Below, piece by piece: positions 47,776-60,241 of a stretch of 64,000 bases of DNA. Position 1 is the first letter of the stretch; every line of letters starts with the position of its first letter. Both the position numbers and the translations under genes were made by a program. The stretch is from Pithys albifrons albifrons (Eukaryota > Chordata > Aves > Passeriformes > Thamnophilidae): assembly GCF_047495875.1 (NCBI RefSeq), contig NC_092497.1:71950112-72014111 (forward strand), read 5' to 3'. The notes under the pieces were generated by a model that worked only from the letters and a program-made list of their open reading frames with translations, was not told the DNA's origin and made no database searches.

Positions 47776-47880
47776 GAATGTGCATGGTTTAGTTAAAACT
47801 ATTTGCAAGTTACTACAAATTCAAGCTGTTCAACTGGGAGAAGATGGAGATGAGTCTGTTTGGAATCTGTATGGAATCAG
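47776..47880 (+). CDS. FOCAD: FOCAD exon, residues 96-131 (part)
   Basis: A 105-nt exon between TTTTTGTCAACAG and GTTAGT. One base completes the split Arg codon, then it reads NVHGLVKTICKLLQIQAV and ends ESVWNLYGI plus two bases of Arg. Split-codon phases (2 in, 2 out) agree with the neighbouring exons. The acidic linker GEDGDE separates predicted helices. Confidence 0.95.
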
Positions 47881-48009
47881 GTTAGTTTCACATTAGTTCT
47901 GTTTGGGTACAATGATAACTTCCTGTCTGATTTCCAGGAAAAAAATAAATTAATACTGCCTTTCAGTCTTGCTCTATTTTTTCAGGTTTTGCCTTGTTTA
48001 CATGGTGGG

Positions 48010-48190
48010 GGTAGTCAAGTGCTGGCATAAGTTGCCCACAGAGGTTGTGGAATCTCCATTCTTGGGGATACCAGAACCCGGCTGTGTGTGATAATGGGTA
48101 GCTTTCACTATCAGCCTCTGCTTGAGTGTGTGGGTTGGACTAGATGATCTGAGGACATCCCTTCCAACTTAAATGATTCTCTGATTTTGT
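48010..48190 (+). mobile_element. CR1 LINE tail fragment
   Basis: A CR1 3' UTR fragment with GTTGCCCACAGAGGTTGTGG, TTGGACTAGATGATCTGAGG and the end AAATGATTCTCTGATTTTG. It lies 130 bp downstream of a FOCAD donor. Confidence 0.88.
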
Positions 48191-49764
48191 GAGGGGTTTA
48201 TTATTTGTTTGTGGTTTGTTGTTTTTTTCTCTGTGTGTGTTGATAGTTTTGAGGAGTTTTCTGGTACAGGAGTAAGATGACCATCATAAGCTCAGAGAGG
48301 ACAATGGCAGCATGGAGGCTATGTGTGAGAAAACAATAAGTATTTTATTTAGGACTACGAATCACTTCCCTCTCAGTTCTCTTTCCTGCTTTATTCCCAT
48401 TATCAAAATCAAGTTCCTCAGTGTCTTTACTGTTAAGGTGATTGACATGTAGAAGTAAATTACTTAAAGATGCATCTTGAGCTACTTATGTAGAGCTACT
48501 TGTCATGGAATAGGAGGCTTTTGACAGGAACATCTTAGTGACTTCATCCAGCCCTTGAGAAACCATGAGTCAGTACTGGCATTAAGAGTGTCTGTTATAT
48601 CTTTTCTGGAGAATGTCCCTGCTTGGTAGATGTCATAAACATTTTTCAAGTTGCTTTTTAATGCTCCTCATTGTAGGAGGCTGTAGCTATATTGGTTGAA
48701 GGTTGTAAAATGCATTATTTATAAGACAGGAGTCATGTCTTTAATTAGCAGAATGAAATAGTGAAGAAAAGTGAAACAGGCTTGTTGAATGATGGATGTG
48801 CTTGCATTCCTGAAATTCTTTGTTTTCTAGCTGTATTGAATCTTACAAAGTCTTCTCTTACAGGGCAACTTAAGTTCAAAAGGCAGGTAATGAAGGGTTG
48901 TAAGATGGAACCATTTGAAAAATTTCTCTTTAGTAGTAAATAAACTTATTTAAAATCTCTTGATAGAAGAAACTGAATTAATGCAAACTAATACAGGCTC
49001 TGTGTCAAAAAGAAGGTAGTAGGATGTGGCTGGAATAAAGAAATAGCCTCTGCCCAGTAAGGTGAATAAAAATTATTGCTTTTATTGCCCACCCATCTAC
49101 CAAAAGAGAAACTGCGGTAAGATACAAAGAAGGTGAAATTTGGAAACTCAAAATGATTCAAAGTAAAGTAATAGAGAACTGAAAATAAGTAGCACATTTA
49201 CACTTAGCCAGTGTGGGTTTTGTTTTCCCTTTTGATTGCAGTTAACTTTAATGAAGAGAGATGTCAGATTGTTAGATGTAGGGCCAGGGTCCTGTGATTT
49301 CGAATTTTGACTTCTGTTGTTTAATGTACAGAAAAATCTATCCATTCATTGTTATGTAACAATTTTTGTAGTTGTGCTTTATTAAATGCTATTAAAATTG
49401 ATTTTTTCCTAAGAAATAGAAGAATGTATACAGTAGCTCACCAACAATAATCTCCTGTTACAGTGTTCATATATTATGCTGTCAACTATGCAAAAGTATT
49501 CCATATGGAAATCATCAATGAAGAATCAAAAAGCATCAGTGTGTTCTCAAGTGGTTTGCTATTGTCAGCAATATTACTTGGTAATAAATAAATTTGGCTT
49601 AGGTCAGTTCTAATTCTGGACAATAGAATTAGTTTTGTAATACAGCTTCTTGTGATGACATAATATAATGATCAATTCCTGAAAAGAAATGGAAGAAAAT
49701 AATGTCTTGCAGATTTAGGCATTCTGTGTTTGTTTTCTTTCCTTTGTTGTTGTTGTTGTTTTTG
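48191..49764 (+). other. FOCAD intron
   Basis: No gene recognised. It ends in a short TTG microsatellite (about 49744-49760) that abuts an LTR. Confidence 0.55.
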
Positions 49765-50276
49765 TGTTGTGTTTGTTTGGGATGGAGTCAGCTTTCTCAG
49801 TAGCAGCCACCATAGTACTCTGTGTTTGCAGCCAGAACAGTGTTGATAACACACCCGTGTTTTGGCTACTGCTGAGCCGTGCTGTCATTCAGACACTGCC
49901 ATGACTCTAAAGGCCAGCAAAGTAGGGGTGGTCAGGACTTTGGGAGGACACACGGCCAGAACAGCTTACCCAAAAAGACCAAAGGGTTAGGTATTTCATA
50001 CCATATGACATTGCACATGGAAATAAAAGCCAAGAGGAAGGAGCCTGGAGCAGATCAATTATTAAGGAATTTGTCTTTCAAAGCAACTGCTACACGTACC
50101 AAAGCCCTGCTTCACAGGAAGTGGATGCATATTGCCTGCTGATGGGAAGTAGAGAATACATTTTTCTCTTTTCCTTTGTTTTATTGCAATAGCTTTTCCT
50201 TTCTTGGATAACCTGCTTTTATCTTGACCCAGGAGGGCTCCTGTCAGCATTTTTTGTGCAGGTGGGTTATGATACA
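49765..50276 (+). mobile_element. ERVL-class solo LTR, old copy
   Basis: In + orientation it begins TGTTGTGTTTGTTTGGGATG, includes GTTGATAACACACCCGTGTT, GCCAGAACAGCTTACC and the block ATTTCATACCATATGACATT, and ends GGTGGGTTATGATACA. These match, with divergence, the bird ERVL-type LTR and share motifs with the family at 25768-26358. No clear target-site duplication. Sense to FOCAD. Confidence 0.75.
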
Positions 50277-53111
50277 CATATACATAACTTGGGCTATAAA
50301 TTTTTTCTGAAAGCTATTAACCTTTCTATTTTATGAACTAGTATTTTGCATTATGTTACTGATTCATCATGCATGGTTTTATTGTTAAAAATTCTGGAGC
50401 CCTGACAACTTTCTGAATTCAAAGTTCAGAGCAGATAGAAAAAAGCTTTAAAAATGCATATTTGATGGAGTAGAGTGCTATTCCAGGTTTCTGAAAGGAC
50501 CAGGGTCACATCTGCATACTCAAAAAAGTAAGTTGACTGCAGACATTGTTTCCTCATAGTGAAAAACAGTCTGTCACTGAATTTGTCCTTTAAATCAGGT
50601 TGGAGCTCTCATGTGTAATGAGATGTAATAAAAAAGTTGAGATGACATTAAAGTTAAAAATAACTTGTGTTTTATTGTTGCCCCTCATGTATGATTTATC
50701 TTTTGTTTCTCTGGACACTTAGGTGTAACTGCTGTATCTGGTTGTGTGTTTTCCTTTATCCTGAAGCCACTGACAATAATTCAGGGTAGTAGCACTGTAA
50801 TATCATTTAAAGATGTGAGTTTTACAGTGCCGGTCTAGCAATTCTTAAGTTAGGGTTGATAATAAATTGTATCCACAAACCTCATTTTCCTTACTGCTAT
50901 TAGCATTATCATATGGTCCTATTTTAGGCTGCACATTTTGGCTTTTCATTATTAATCACTATTCACTGTGGAGCTTGGCTGATTTCTTTCATCACCCAGT
51001 TTGGTGCAGTTAGTTTCAGAACGTACAAAATCTGTCGTACAAGGTTTGTCTTTTTTCTAGGTAATAAGCCATTTTAATTTGAAACTTGACATAGCACTGT
51101 AAAAAGTGTTGAGTTTAGTAAGGTTCCACTGGCTTCAGTGTCACAACAGCGCTTAAATGATGACTGAAGACATATTTTTCTGATCAGGAAAGGTAATTAA
51201 TTTATAAAATATGACAAAGATATTGATATAAGCATCTAGGATAACCCTATATGTCTTTACAAGGTCTATGCACTTTCACGGTCCTGGCATGGTTTTCTGT
51301 CTCACCTTGGAAAGCTGCAATGAAGCAATAACCTTTGCTTCTCTAGTTTTTGTACACAGGTTGTAAAAGACTCTGTAACTTTAGTAAAATATTTACAGAA
51401 TCTAGGAAGATGGACATATGAAGACCATGTATGTAAGTTAACGAATTTTTGAGAAATGAATGTGGGAAGTGCCTGGCTTCTAGCCACAAATACGGAGAAT
51501 GGGCCTGTAATACAGGTACACTTTGTGTTCTTAGTAATTAGTATCTGTTTTCTGAACATGCTTCAGGTAGTCCATCACATCAGCCGGGTTTCTGAAAAGA
51601 TTTGTGTCTTCAGACTTGTTATTTGCCTGAAAAGAAATACATGTCTTAAGATGAAAAATGGTTTGAGGAGCAGAGAGGGAACCCAGTCTGAAAAAAAACC
51701 CTCTTTTGTTAGCTCACTTAAGACCACATAGCAAAGAAAACAAGAGGCATTAGATATGTAAAATACTCTGTAACCAGCTTTCATGATTTGCTGGGCACTG
51801 CCTTCAGCTAATGGCAATGTAACTCTGATTATCCTCAAAACTAGTCAGTTGCCTGGGCTTCAAACAGTGTTAGCATTGAGGATGTAAAAAACGTAGTGAG
51901 ACCCACCTCTTAGTTTAAGGATGTGTCTGCTAGATTATGTTTTTTTTCAGAACTAGTATATTGCTAGGCATAGCCTAACTCCAAATTTTCCTGTTTGTAG
52001 CAGGTATTACCTCTTTAGCTCACTTAAGGGAAGCTTTAAGGTGTCATCACATCATCCAGTTCAAATTTGCTATGTATGATGTTCTTGCAGATCTCATTCT
52101 CTTCACTTGGAGCTGGGTCGGTTTGGTGCTGCTCAAGATGAAGCCTGTATTGTAGCACAGTGTTACTGAATTCCGCCTGTGTCTCAGTGAATGCTGACTT
52201 CTCTAATAACAGGACTGCTGCAGATCATGGGCTTTCTGCTCTTCAGACGTTTTTAAAACAACAAGTGAAATACTGTTATAAATCCTTTCTAGAAGGCTTG
52301 ACTGTGTCACTCGCTGTAATAAAATTAATAATATATCAAGAAAACTGTGTTTCTTCACTGCAGTGTTACATATCTGCAATCCTTTAGGAGAGACGGCTCA
52401 TGCGTGAAAGTCATTTGGCCTGTAGACACATGCAGGGGTGTTGTGTTAGAGGTGTGAGGTTCTGTCTCTCTCTTTTTATAATTCTTTTGCACTATTTTAC
52501 TTAAAAAGCATGGTTAAGTGTCTGAAACTGAGGCAGTGCCTCTTGAGGTGTATCACTTCATTTGGTTGATCCTCTGCTGCTGTATAGGTAAAACTCACTG
52601 AAGGTCTCTGATGTATGAACAGGAAGGGTGGTTAACCAACTGAAGGTGGGGCAGATTTATACTGCCCCTGTCTGTGGCTCTGGTGTGCGTGCCTTTGTTG
52701 CCTTTCTATGTATTTGTATAGCCCAGCTCTCTCACAGGTGTCTAGCAGATCAATGGGAATCAGCAGGATGCTTCTCTTCCAACTTTTCTCTCTTGCTGTT
52801 AGAGAAGTCGTCTCTGGTCTGAGAACAGGAAATACTGTTTGTCTGCTGTGAAGCTGTTGGTATATTAGGATAGAATCTACACTGCTCTGCTTGTAGTTGG
52901 CTGAGACAGAAAGGGAAATTGGGGGAAATAAGCATACTTAGTAGGCAGGTGGGAATGAGTGGACCAGTCACAGCAAGGACAGTGAATTAACTCCAGGAAG
53001 AAATGATGAAGGTAGTGATGAATCTTCCTTCACATCACCAGTTCATTCCAGTTTGCCACTTCTCCAGGAAATTTAATGTTCTGGCTCTCATATTCTGTTT
53101 TCCCTTTTTAT
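50277..53111 (+). other. FOCAD intron
   Basis: Ordinary intronic DNA with chance ORFs only. Confidence 0.55.
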
Positions 53112-53286
53112 CCTGGAATTGTAAAATTATTTGAGTTGGAAGGGTCCTTAAGATTATCTAGTTGCAGCTCCCCACTTGTCTCCAGACAGACACCTTCCAT
53201 TAGAGCAGGTTGCCCAAAGTCCCATCCAGCCTGGCCTTGACCACCTCCAGGGATGGGGCATCCACAACTTTTCTGGGCAGTAAGTC
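53112..53286 (-). mobile_element. CR1 LINE tail fragment
   Basis: The + strand shows the complement of a CR1 3' end: GAGTTGGAAGGGTCCTTAAG, AGAGCAGGTTGCCCAAAGTC and CACCTCCAGGGATGGGGCAT. The terminal ATTCTATG repeats are eroded. Confidence 0.88.
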
Positions 53287-54111
53287 ACTCTAGTTAAATG
53301 ACTTTGATTTTGTTTCTGACAGAACAAATAATATACTTCAGTTCCTCCTGCCCAGTTTTTCCTCTACCTGCTACTGTACAAGGGTACCTGTTTACTGTTC
53401 AATGCAAGCACTGTACTTTTAGGTGCTGTAGATGGCCTTCAGTCATTGACTTTGGAGGTGGGGAAGGTGCTGGTGATAGATTCATCTGAGAACAGGTGTT
53501 TGCGAGGCGTCAGTGATGTTTTCAAATGTCAGAGGCCTAGCAATAAAATGGAAGTCTCCAGGCTGGTGGTATGGCCAGCCTTTCTCCTTTCCTGCTTCTT
53601 TTACCGTCTGACAAAAAAAATAAAAGGTGGAAAAAAGCAAGTTTGAAACAGATTAAAAGTATTAAGTAGAATAATGCTCACCTCGGTTGGTCTCAGGTGC
53701 TCTAGACTTGTACCTGTGCTTGGAAGACTGGACTCATGATGTGTGACAAGTGGTTCAGATTCTTCTGTGGGTATTACTTGGAGGTCACTGCTACAGCCCA
53801 GTGCTGCTACCAAGGACTCAAATCAGGCCACACATTTGAACAGTTATCCTTAGGCATTTATTTAATTAAAAAAAATAATGAAACCAAGACTTTATTCAAA
53901 TAGACGTATTCTGTTTTAATCTTGTTTCCTGAAATTCTGAGAAAATATACTCTTTTGATAATACAGCCATCTTAGCAAAGCTGGTAAGGGGAGTTGGTAA
54001 AAACAGGGGGTTTCATTGTCTATTTCTACACCTGCACTTATTTTAAAGGTAGTTGTTTCACATACTTTCTTTCTGCATTAGAGATAAAAATGTGATTTCT
54101 TTGTGTTTCAG
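53287..54111 (+). other. FOCAD intron
   Basis: No feature recognised before the exon acceptor. Confidence 0.55.
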
Positions 54112-54213
54112 GAATTCTCCTCATCCATTAATTGCTGTCCTTGAAAACCGACCTGATTGCTGGCCAGTTCTACTACAGCAGATAACATTATTTTTCCATC
54201 AATGTCCAGAGAG
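54112..54213 (+). CDS. FOCAD: FOCAD exon, residues 131-165 (part)
   Basis: A 102-nt exon after CTTTGTGTTTCAG, donor GTAAAT at 54214. One base completes Arg, then NSPHPLIAVLENRPDCWPVL and QITLFFHQCPE follow, then two bases of Arg. The HPLI.VLE.RPDCWPV core is a strong focadhesin signature. Confidence 0.96.
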
Positions 54214-55235
54214 GTAAATGAATGAATAATTAAAAACTAGCAAATGTAAATAACTGAATCATAGCAATGTAACTATTTTGTTGATGGCAGCTGCAATGAG
54301 CAGTAAAAAAGATAACTGTAAAATTTAATTACACCATTTCAATGTTTAAAATAATTGCATAAATAATTAATAATTAATCACTATATTTTTATTAACTATA
54401 TAGAGAAAGTTTTTATGGATATAGAATAATCTGTGATAAACCTTTAAATATTCTTCTAAAAATAAGAAACTTTGCTTAATAGCTTTGTCAAAATTTGACT
54501 GCTTAGTCAAAAAGAAATTAATGCAGTGCAGCTATAACTCATCTATTCAAAATGATGGGATGATGAAAAAGTACAGATGGTTGCATCTCATGGTAAAGGA
54601 TGAGGTCTTGAAAAACAATGTTGTTTCTTGATTAAAAAAGCTAGAAAAAGTCAGTGGGACAGTCTTATTATTGAATATCTTTAACAATGAACAAATACAC
54701 CACTGCCAATAATTTCAATATTTCTTCATGGTTACCTCCAAGGAACTTGTGCAATATAAGATAAATGCTGTAGCAGCCTTAAAAATAAATGTTTTCAGTG
54801 ATTTTACACTTAATGTGTGTGCTTTTCAGGTAAAATACCCCTCTTCTGTTTTTTAGAAGACTAATAACAGAGTAATAGTGCTGAGAAATTGGCTTCTGTA
54901 TTCTGTTGCTATAAATAAAGAAATAAGTTTATTAATCTCTTAACTTCCTAGTGGGCCTAGACTACATGATCAGCAGTAAGACTTTCAAGCAAAAGTGTGT
55001 TTTGTGCAATGTCATTGGTCAGTATTTTGCAAATGCTTTTTGAAACTTTTTCTTCCACTCAGCTGCTAAATCAGTGGAACTTGTCCCATCAAATGTATGA
55101 ATGATGAAATGAACTGTGGATTTTCTGCTGGTGGATTTTTTTGAGATAAAACAGGAGTTGTTCTTGCTGAAAAGGAAAATATTTTAAATTTTTTTGGTGC
55201 TGTTTGTTTAAGGTTTCTGTAGATAAAGTGCTAGA
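54214..55235 (+). other. FOCAD intron
   Basis: AT-rich intron sequence, nothing recognised. Confidence 0.55.
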
Positions 55236-55425
55236 CTGAGAATACAGGATCAGAGAACCACGGAGGCTGGGAAAGGTCCTTAAGAACAACCACTAATGTA
55301 GTACCAGCAAGTCCATCACTAAACAATGTCCCTAAGTATGACACAAACAAGCTCTGTATATGTTGATGTAGACCTATAACTGAGTTCTTCCTACAGCTTT
55401 GCATCAAGGCTGAGTGTTGTTTAAA
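55236..55425 (-). mobile_element. CR1 LINE tail fragment
   Basis: Complement of a CR1 3' end (ACCACGGAGGCTGGGAAAGG, then AGTCCATCACTAAACAATGT). It is 5'-truncated and lies next to an oppositely oriented CR1. Confidence 0.7.
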
Positions 55426-55442
55426 ACTAACTTTTGTTTCCC

Positions 55443-56248
55443 TGTTGATCTGCTGGGAGAAGGAAGGCTCTTCAGAGGGATCTAGACAGGCTGGATTCAT
55501 GGGCCAAGGCCAGCTCTATGAGATTCAGCAAAGCCCAGTGCTGGGTCACGCCCTTGGGTCACAACAACCACAGGCAGCTCTACAGGCCTGGGGCAGAGTG
55601 GTTGGAAACTGGCCCAGAGGAAGAGGACCTGGGATTGCTGGTGGACAGCAGCTGAATATGAGCCAGCAGTGTGCCCAGGTGGCCAAGAAGGCCAATGGCA
55701 TCATGACCTATATCAAGAACAGTGCAGCCAGCAGGACTAGGGAAGAGATCATTCCTCTGTACTTGGCGCTGGAGGGGCTGCACCTCAAATCCCGTGTTCA
55801 GTTTTTGGGCCCCTCATGACAATAAAGTCATTGAGGCTCTGGATCATGTCCATAGAAGGGCAACAAGGCTGGTGAAGGATCTGGATCCTATGAGGAGCGA
55901 CTGAGGGAGCTGGGAGGTATTTAGCCTGGAGGAGACTGAAAGGGAACCTTGCTTTCTACAAATACATAGGAGATTATAGCCAGGTAGGGGTCAGTCTCTT
56001 CTCCCAGGTAAAAAGGGACAAACAGGGTGAGAGTAGATGGCCTCAAAGTGTGCCAAGGGAGGTTTAAGTTGGCTCTTAGGAAAAATTTCATCATGGAAAG
56101 GGTTGCAAGCATTGAAACAGGCTGCCCAGGGAAGTTGGTAGAGTCACCATCCCTGAAAGTATTCAGAAGACATGTAGACATGACTGGTGGGCTTGGCAGC
56201 GCTGGGTTGGCGATTGAACTTGAGCTTAAATGATGCCATGATTCTATA
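55443..56248 (+). mobile_element. CR1 LINE, ORF2 C-terminus plus 3' UTR
   Basis: The + strand retains CR1 C-terminal strings: [36 protein letters not shown] and [14 protein letters not shown] typical 3' UTR follows, ending ATGATGCCATGATTCTATA. Frames are broken by indels and it is 5'-truncated. Confidence 0.92.
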
Positions 56249-56878
56249 TTTGTCAATGTATTGACCATCAGCTTTGTTTGATTGTTTTAATAATGTCAAG
56301 GACAGCTTGTATTCCTACCATTGTCAGCCAAAAGATTTGTTCTGTAATAAAACAATTGCATGAAGCAAGAACTGCTTTAACCATGATGGCTTCCCAGTAA
56401 AAAGTTTGAAACCATTGTGCAAAAACTGATAAGTAATAGATGACGCCTTTTTAATGAAATTATGTTTTATGTGTTTTAAAAAGATATTTCTGAATAGTCT
56501 TGTCCAAATGCTACTCCAGAATGGCATATTAATCTCTTGTGACATTCAGCAAGCAAAGTCACTTTCTTGAATCCTGATGGGGAAAAAAGTAAAATTAAGA
56601 GGGTTGTAACCTGCAAATACATGTTGAGTAGTATTCATGCTTAAATATTGAGTCTTTTCAAAATTGCACTTTGTGGTATGGTTGCTGTATAAGGTCTCAT
56701 GACAGTACTTTGTCCTAGTAAGTCCAGTGTTTTTTGTGAGATTTAGTAATGCTCTTCTTAAAACCTCTCTGTTAATTGCATCCTGTAAATTTTTGCAGGT
56801 ACTGTCACGTTGCTTGAGTTTTCCTTGTTAAGCTTTCAGTAGAAAGCAGTCATGGCAAACTTATCTCTTGAACTGCAG
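56249..56878 (+). other. FOCAD intron
   Basis: No feature recognised. Confidence 0.55.
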
Positions 56879-57083
56879 GGCAGAGAGTTCATGTGTTGGC
56901 ATAATGGCTCCATTTCTAAGATACCTGTACTGTGAACCATCTCAGTTACGGGAATATGGTGAACTGCGAACGGGTTTACTTAAGATCTTACTTCAGCCTG
57001 GTGGGCCAAAGCATGAAGAAACACCCTCCATGTTGGAATGTGAGATTCTTCAGCTTCTGTGTGATCTGATTCCACACCTGCAG
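56879..57083 (+). CDS. FOCAD: FOCAD exon, residues 165-233 (part)
   Basis: A 205-nt exon after TCTTGAACTGCAG, donor GTACCG at 57084. It reads AESSCVGIMAPFLRYLYCEP, SQLREYGELRTGLLKILLQP and, at the end, LQLLCDLIPHLQ in phase 0. APFLRYLYCEPSQL is almost invariant in focadhesins. The segment PGGPKHEETPS is a likely disordered loop between helices. Confidence 0.96.
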
Positions 57084-57453
57084 GTACCGTTGTTGCCTGA
57101 CCACACCTTTCGCGTATATATAAGAACAGTGATAGCAGTATTACTATTGTCTTCCAAGTGTGCAAATATAGCACTCTTCCATTTTCTGTAGACCTGATTT
57201 TTTGCTAGTACAGAAATCGAACAAAAGATCTCTTTCTGGTAGAAGATAAAACTTTAGTTGCTCAAATCTGATACACCTGGTAAGGTGGAAATTGAAAAAC
57301 AATTTACCATAACTATTTGCAACTAGTTGCCTCAGTAAACAGACAGTAAACTAAAAAAACAGTAATGGGAAAATGTTGTTAAATGATAAGATTTTTGTCA
57401 AAAAATGCCATTTTTACCTTGAAATGGATAATATTAAAGTGAAACCAACTATA

Positions 57454-58582
57454 TCATAGAATCATAGAATCGATTGGGTTGGAAAAGACTTCCGAGATTG
57501 AGTCTGACCCTTGGTCCAACTCCAGTCCATTTACTAGATCATGGCACTCAGCACCACATCCAATCTGTGTTTAAAAATCTCCAGGGATGGGGAATCCACC
57601 ACCTCTCTGGGCAGGCCATTCCAATGCCTGATTACTCTCTCTGGAAAGAATTCTTTCTGATATCCAACTTAAATTTCCCTTGACAGAGCTTAAGCCTGTG
57701 CTCCCTTGTCCTATAGCTGAGTGCCTGGGAGAAGAGACCAACCCCCACCTGGCTAGAACTTCCTTTCAGGTAGTTTTAGACAGTGCTGAGGTCACCTCTG
57801 AGCCTCCTCTTCTCCACGGTACACAAACAACCCCAGCTCCCTCAGCCTCTCCCCATAGGACTTGTGCTCCAGTCCCTTCACCAGCCTTGTTGCTCTTCTC
57901 TGGACTCGCTCCAGCACCTCAATATCCTTTCTGAACTGAGGGGCCCAGAACTGAACACAATACTCAAGGTGTGGCCTCACCAACGCAGAGTACAGGGGAA
58001 GGATCACTTCCCTGGTCCTGCTGGCCACGCTATTTTTGATCCAGGACAGGATCCCATTGGCCTTCTTGGCCACCTGGGCACACTGTTGGCTCATGTTGAG
58101 CTTCCTGTCAATTAGTACTCCAAGGTCCCTTTCTGCCTGGCTGCTCTCCAGCCACTCTGTGCCCAGCCTGTAGCGCTGCAGGGGGTTGTTGTGGCCAAAG
58201 TGCAGGACCCGGCACTTGCCCTTTTTGAACATCATCCCATTGGAATCAGCCCATCCCTCAAGTCTATCCAGATCCCTCTGCAGAGCCCTCCTGCCTTCCA
58301 GCAGGTCGACACTCCCTCACAACTTGGTGTCATCAGCAAATTTGCTGATGATGGACTCAATCCCCTCATCTAAATCATCAATAAAGATGTTAAACAGGAC
58401 TGGACCGAACACAGACCCCTGGGGAACACCACTGGTGACCGGCCGCCAGCTGGATGCAGCTCCGTTCACCAGCACTCTCTGGGCCCAACCCTCCAGCCAA
58501 CTCCTAATGCAGGAGAGGGTACACTTGTCCAAGCCATAGGCTACCAGCTTTTCCAGGAGTATATTATGGGAGACAGTGTCAT
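57454..58582 (-). mobile_element. CR1 LINE, 1.1-kb 3' part with reverse-transcriptase motif
   Basis: The best-preserved CR1 here. On the - strand the frame includes [40 protein letters not shown] (the FADD catalytic box of the reverse transcriptase) and [20 protein letters not shown], then a 3' UTR ending GATTCTATGATTCTATGA. One in-frame TGA (58317-58319) directly follows FADDTKL, and a frameshift near 57815 disrupts the ELGLF...RGDL end. It is 5'-truncated, lacking ORF1, the endonuclease and most of the RT fingers, and is immobile. Confidence 0.95.
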
Positions 58583-59115
58583 AAAAAAAAATAAAATTCT
58601 TTTAAAGACAACCTGGATGTCTTTATTGTTTCGTATTTACAGGTATGTGCTGACCTTTTATAAATGCCGGGACATTTCTGGTTTTGTCTTGATTCTGCCT
58701 GGACTTCAGTATAACTTTGTGCCTTGAATATATGACCAAGCTTCAGACTTGGTAACATTTAGCCGTAAAAATGGCATTGAAGAAGACTTAAAAAATGAGT
58801 TGTGAATCCTTCTTTTCTCTATGCATTTTTGCACTTTTTTTTTTAAAACTAGAAATCAATTGCCTATTTTTTAATTCATATTAATACTTGAATATTTTTT
58901 GTCTTGCCTGACATACAACTTTCACAATGGAAAGGATAGTATTTCCTTCAAGAAGCCTGTTTGATGGGCCTTTAAATAATCTGTCAATTCCTTTCCCTTC
59001 TTTCTCTGAACCCACAGTTCTTTTCCTTCTTCTTAGCTTAGCTTAATTTAATCCTCTGTGTACTATAAATGCTGAAATGCATTCCTGTTATTTTGTCTGA
59101 CAGTATAAACCAAGC
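58583..59115 (+). other. FOCAD intron
   Basis: No feature recognised. Ends with the 5' target duplication of the SINE. Confidence 0.55.
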
Positions 59116-59425
59116 AGGCAGTTCAATGCCTCCCTGATATCCGATCCTGTCAGATCTCGGAAGCTCAGCAGGGTCAGCCCCGGATTAGTACTTGGATGGG
59201 AGACCTCCTGGGAAATGCCGGGTGCTGTAGGTTCTAGTCCTGAGGACTTCACTGTCACTGTCCAAGCTCGCTCGGCCGTGGCAGATGAACCTCAGGACTT
59301 AAACGGTGGGGCCAGTTCTGCGCACGCTGTGCCTCACCTAAAATATCCACTGTGCAGGCTGGAAGGGCACACCCCCGTGGGGAGAGCCCTTCCTAAATCT
59401 TTGTTCGTGAAGCTGAGCCACACAC
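59116..59425 (+). mobile_element. 5S-rRNA-derived SINE, full length with 11-bp target duplication
   Basis: A 310-bp insertion flanked by perfect ATAAACCAAGC repeats (59105-59115 and 59426-59436). The 5S-like head runs to GTGCTGTAGG at about 59230 and contains GGAAGCTCAGCAGGGTCAGC and TACTTGGATGGGAGACC, the type 1 RNA polymerase III internal control region. The body of about 195 bp is shared with the copies at 45339 and 30299. There is no long poly(A) tail, which suggests its partner LINE was not L1-like. Confidence 0.95.
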
Positions 59426-59436
59426 ATAAACCAAGC

Positions 59437-60241
59437 TGTCAAAAGTACAGCTCTTCACCTGCAGTCTTGTCTGGTGATAAGTTCAGTGGAGATGAGGCTT
59501 CTGATTAGAACAGATTATTTCTAGAACAAAAAGGAAAAAAAATTGGAGTGTAATTCTTCATACTGGCAGCAGAGTTTGGATTAGAACAGAGCGTTTGTCT
59601 GGAGCTAGAATTTTCAGGAACTGTTTTCTAACATAGGGGTACTTAAGGGTAACCTGCTTCTTGAAACCTATGTAGTTGGCTTTCAAGTATGGAGATACTG
59701 CTTTTGGGTATCACTTCAGCTTTTAATTTTTATGGTAGGTAAAGTGCATGATGCTCTAGAAGCAGATAACCACTGCGTTTCTCTTTTGACAGATGTGTTA
59801 AAATCTTGGTTACATCACAGAGAAAATATCCTATAGCCAGATGCTCCTATTATAAAAATATTTAGCTGCTCTATGAAATTCCCCCCCACTTTGTTTTTAT
59901 GTTATTGCAAGAACCTTGAGAGCTAAATTAATTGCTATTGCTTTTGACTAAAAAGGGATTTTTCTCGTCAGCTACCACAAAATCTATCTATTCTTTCACG
60001 TGTTTCCTATTTTACTTCAAAATTCTAAGTAGCAGTACATAAATTGTATTTTTTTCCAGGGGAGTTGGATAAAGGATTCCTGAGTTTAGTCAATAAATTG
60101 GATTTTTTTGAGATTTAGTACTATTTGCAATGGGGAAATGGCAGAGATAATAAAACTAATTCTAAATTCTGTGTAGATAGAGAAGGGGGACTAAATCATC
60201 GTGTGTTTTGGCTTTGTTTTGTTTTAACTACCTCTCTACAG
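59437..60241 (+). other. FOCAD intron
   Basis: No feature recognised. Confidence 0.55.

Noticed and set aside
57792..58235. 147-codon - strand ORF as a possible host gene
   Set aside because: It is the C-terminal part of CR1 ORF2 in a truncated LINE.
45339..59425. Functional 5S rRNA genes
   Set aside because: The 5S-like parts carry several substitutions, continue into a shared non-rRNA body, and one has a target-site duplication, so they are SINEs.
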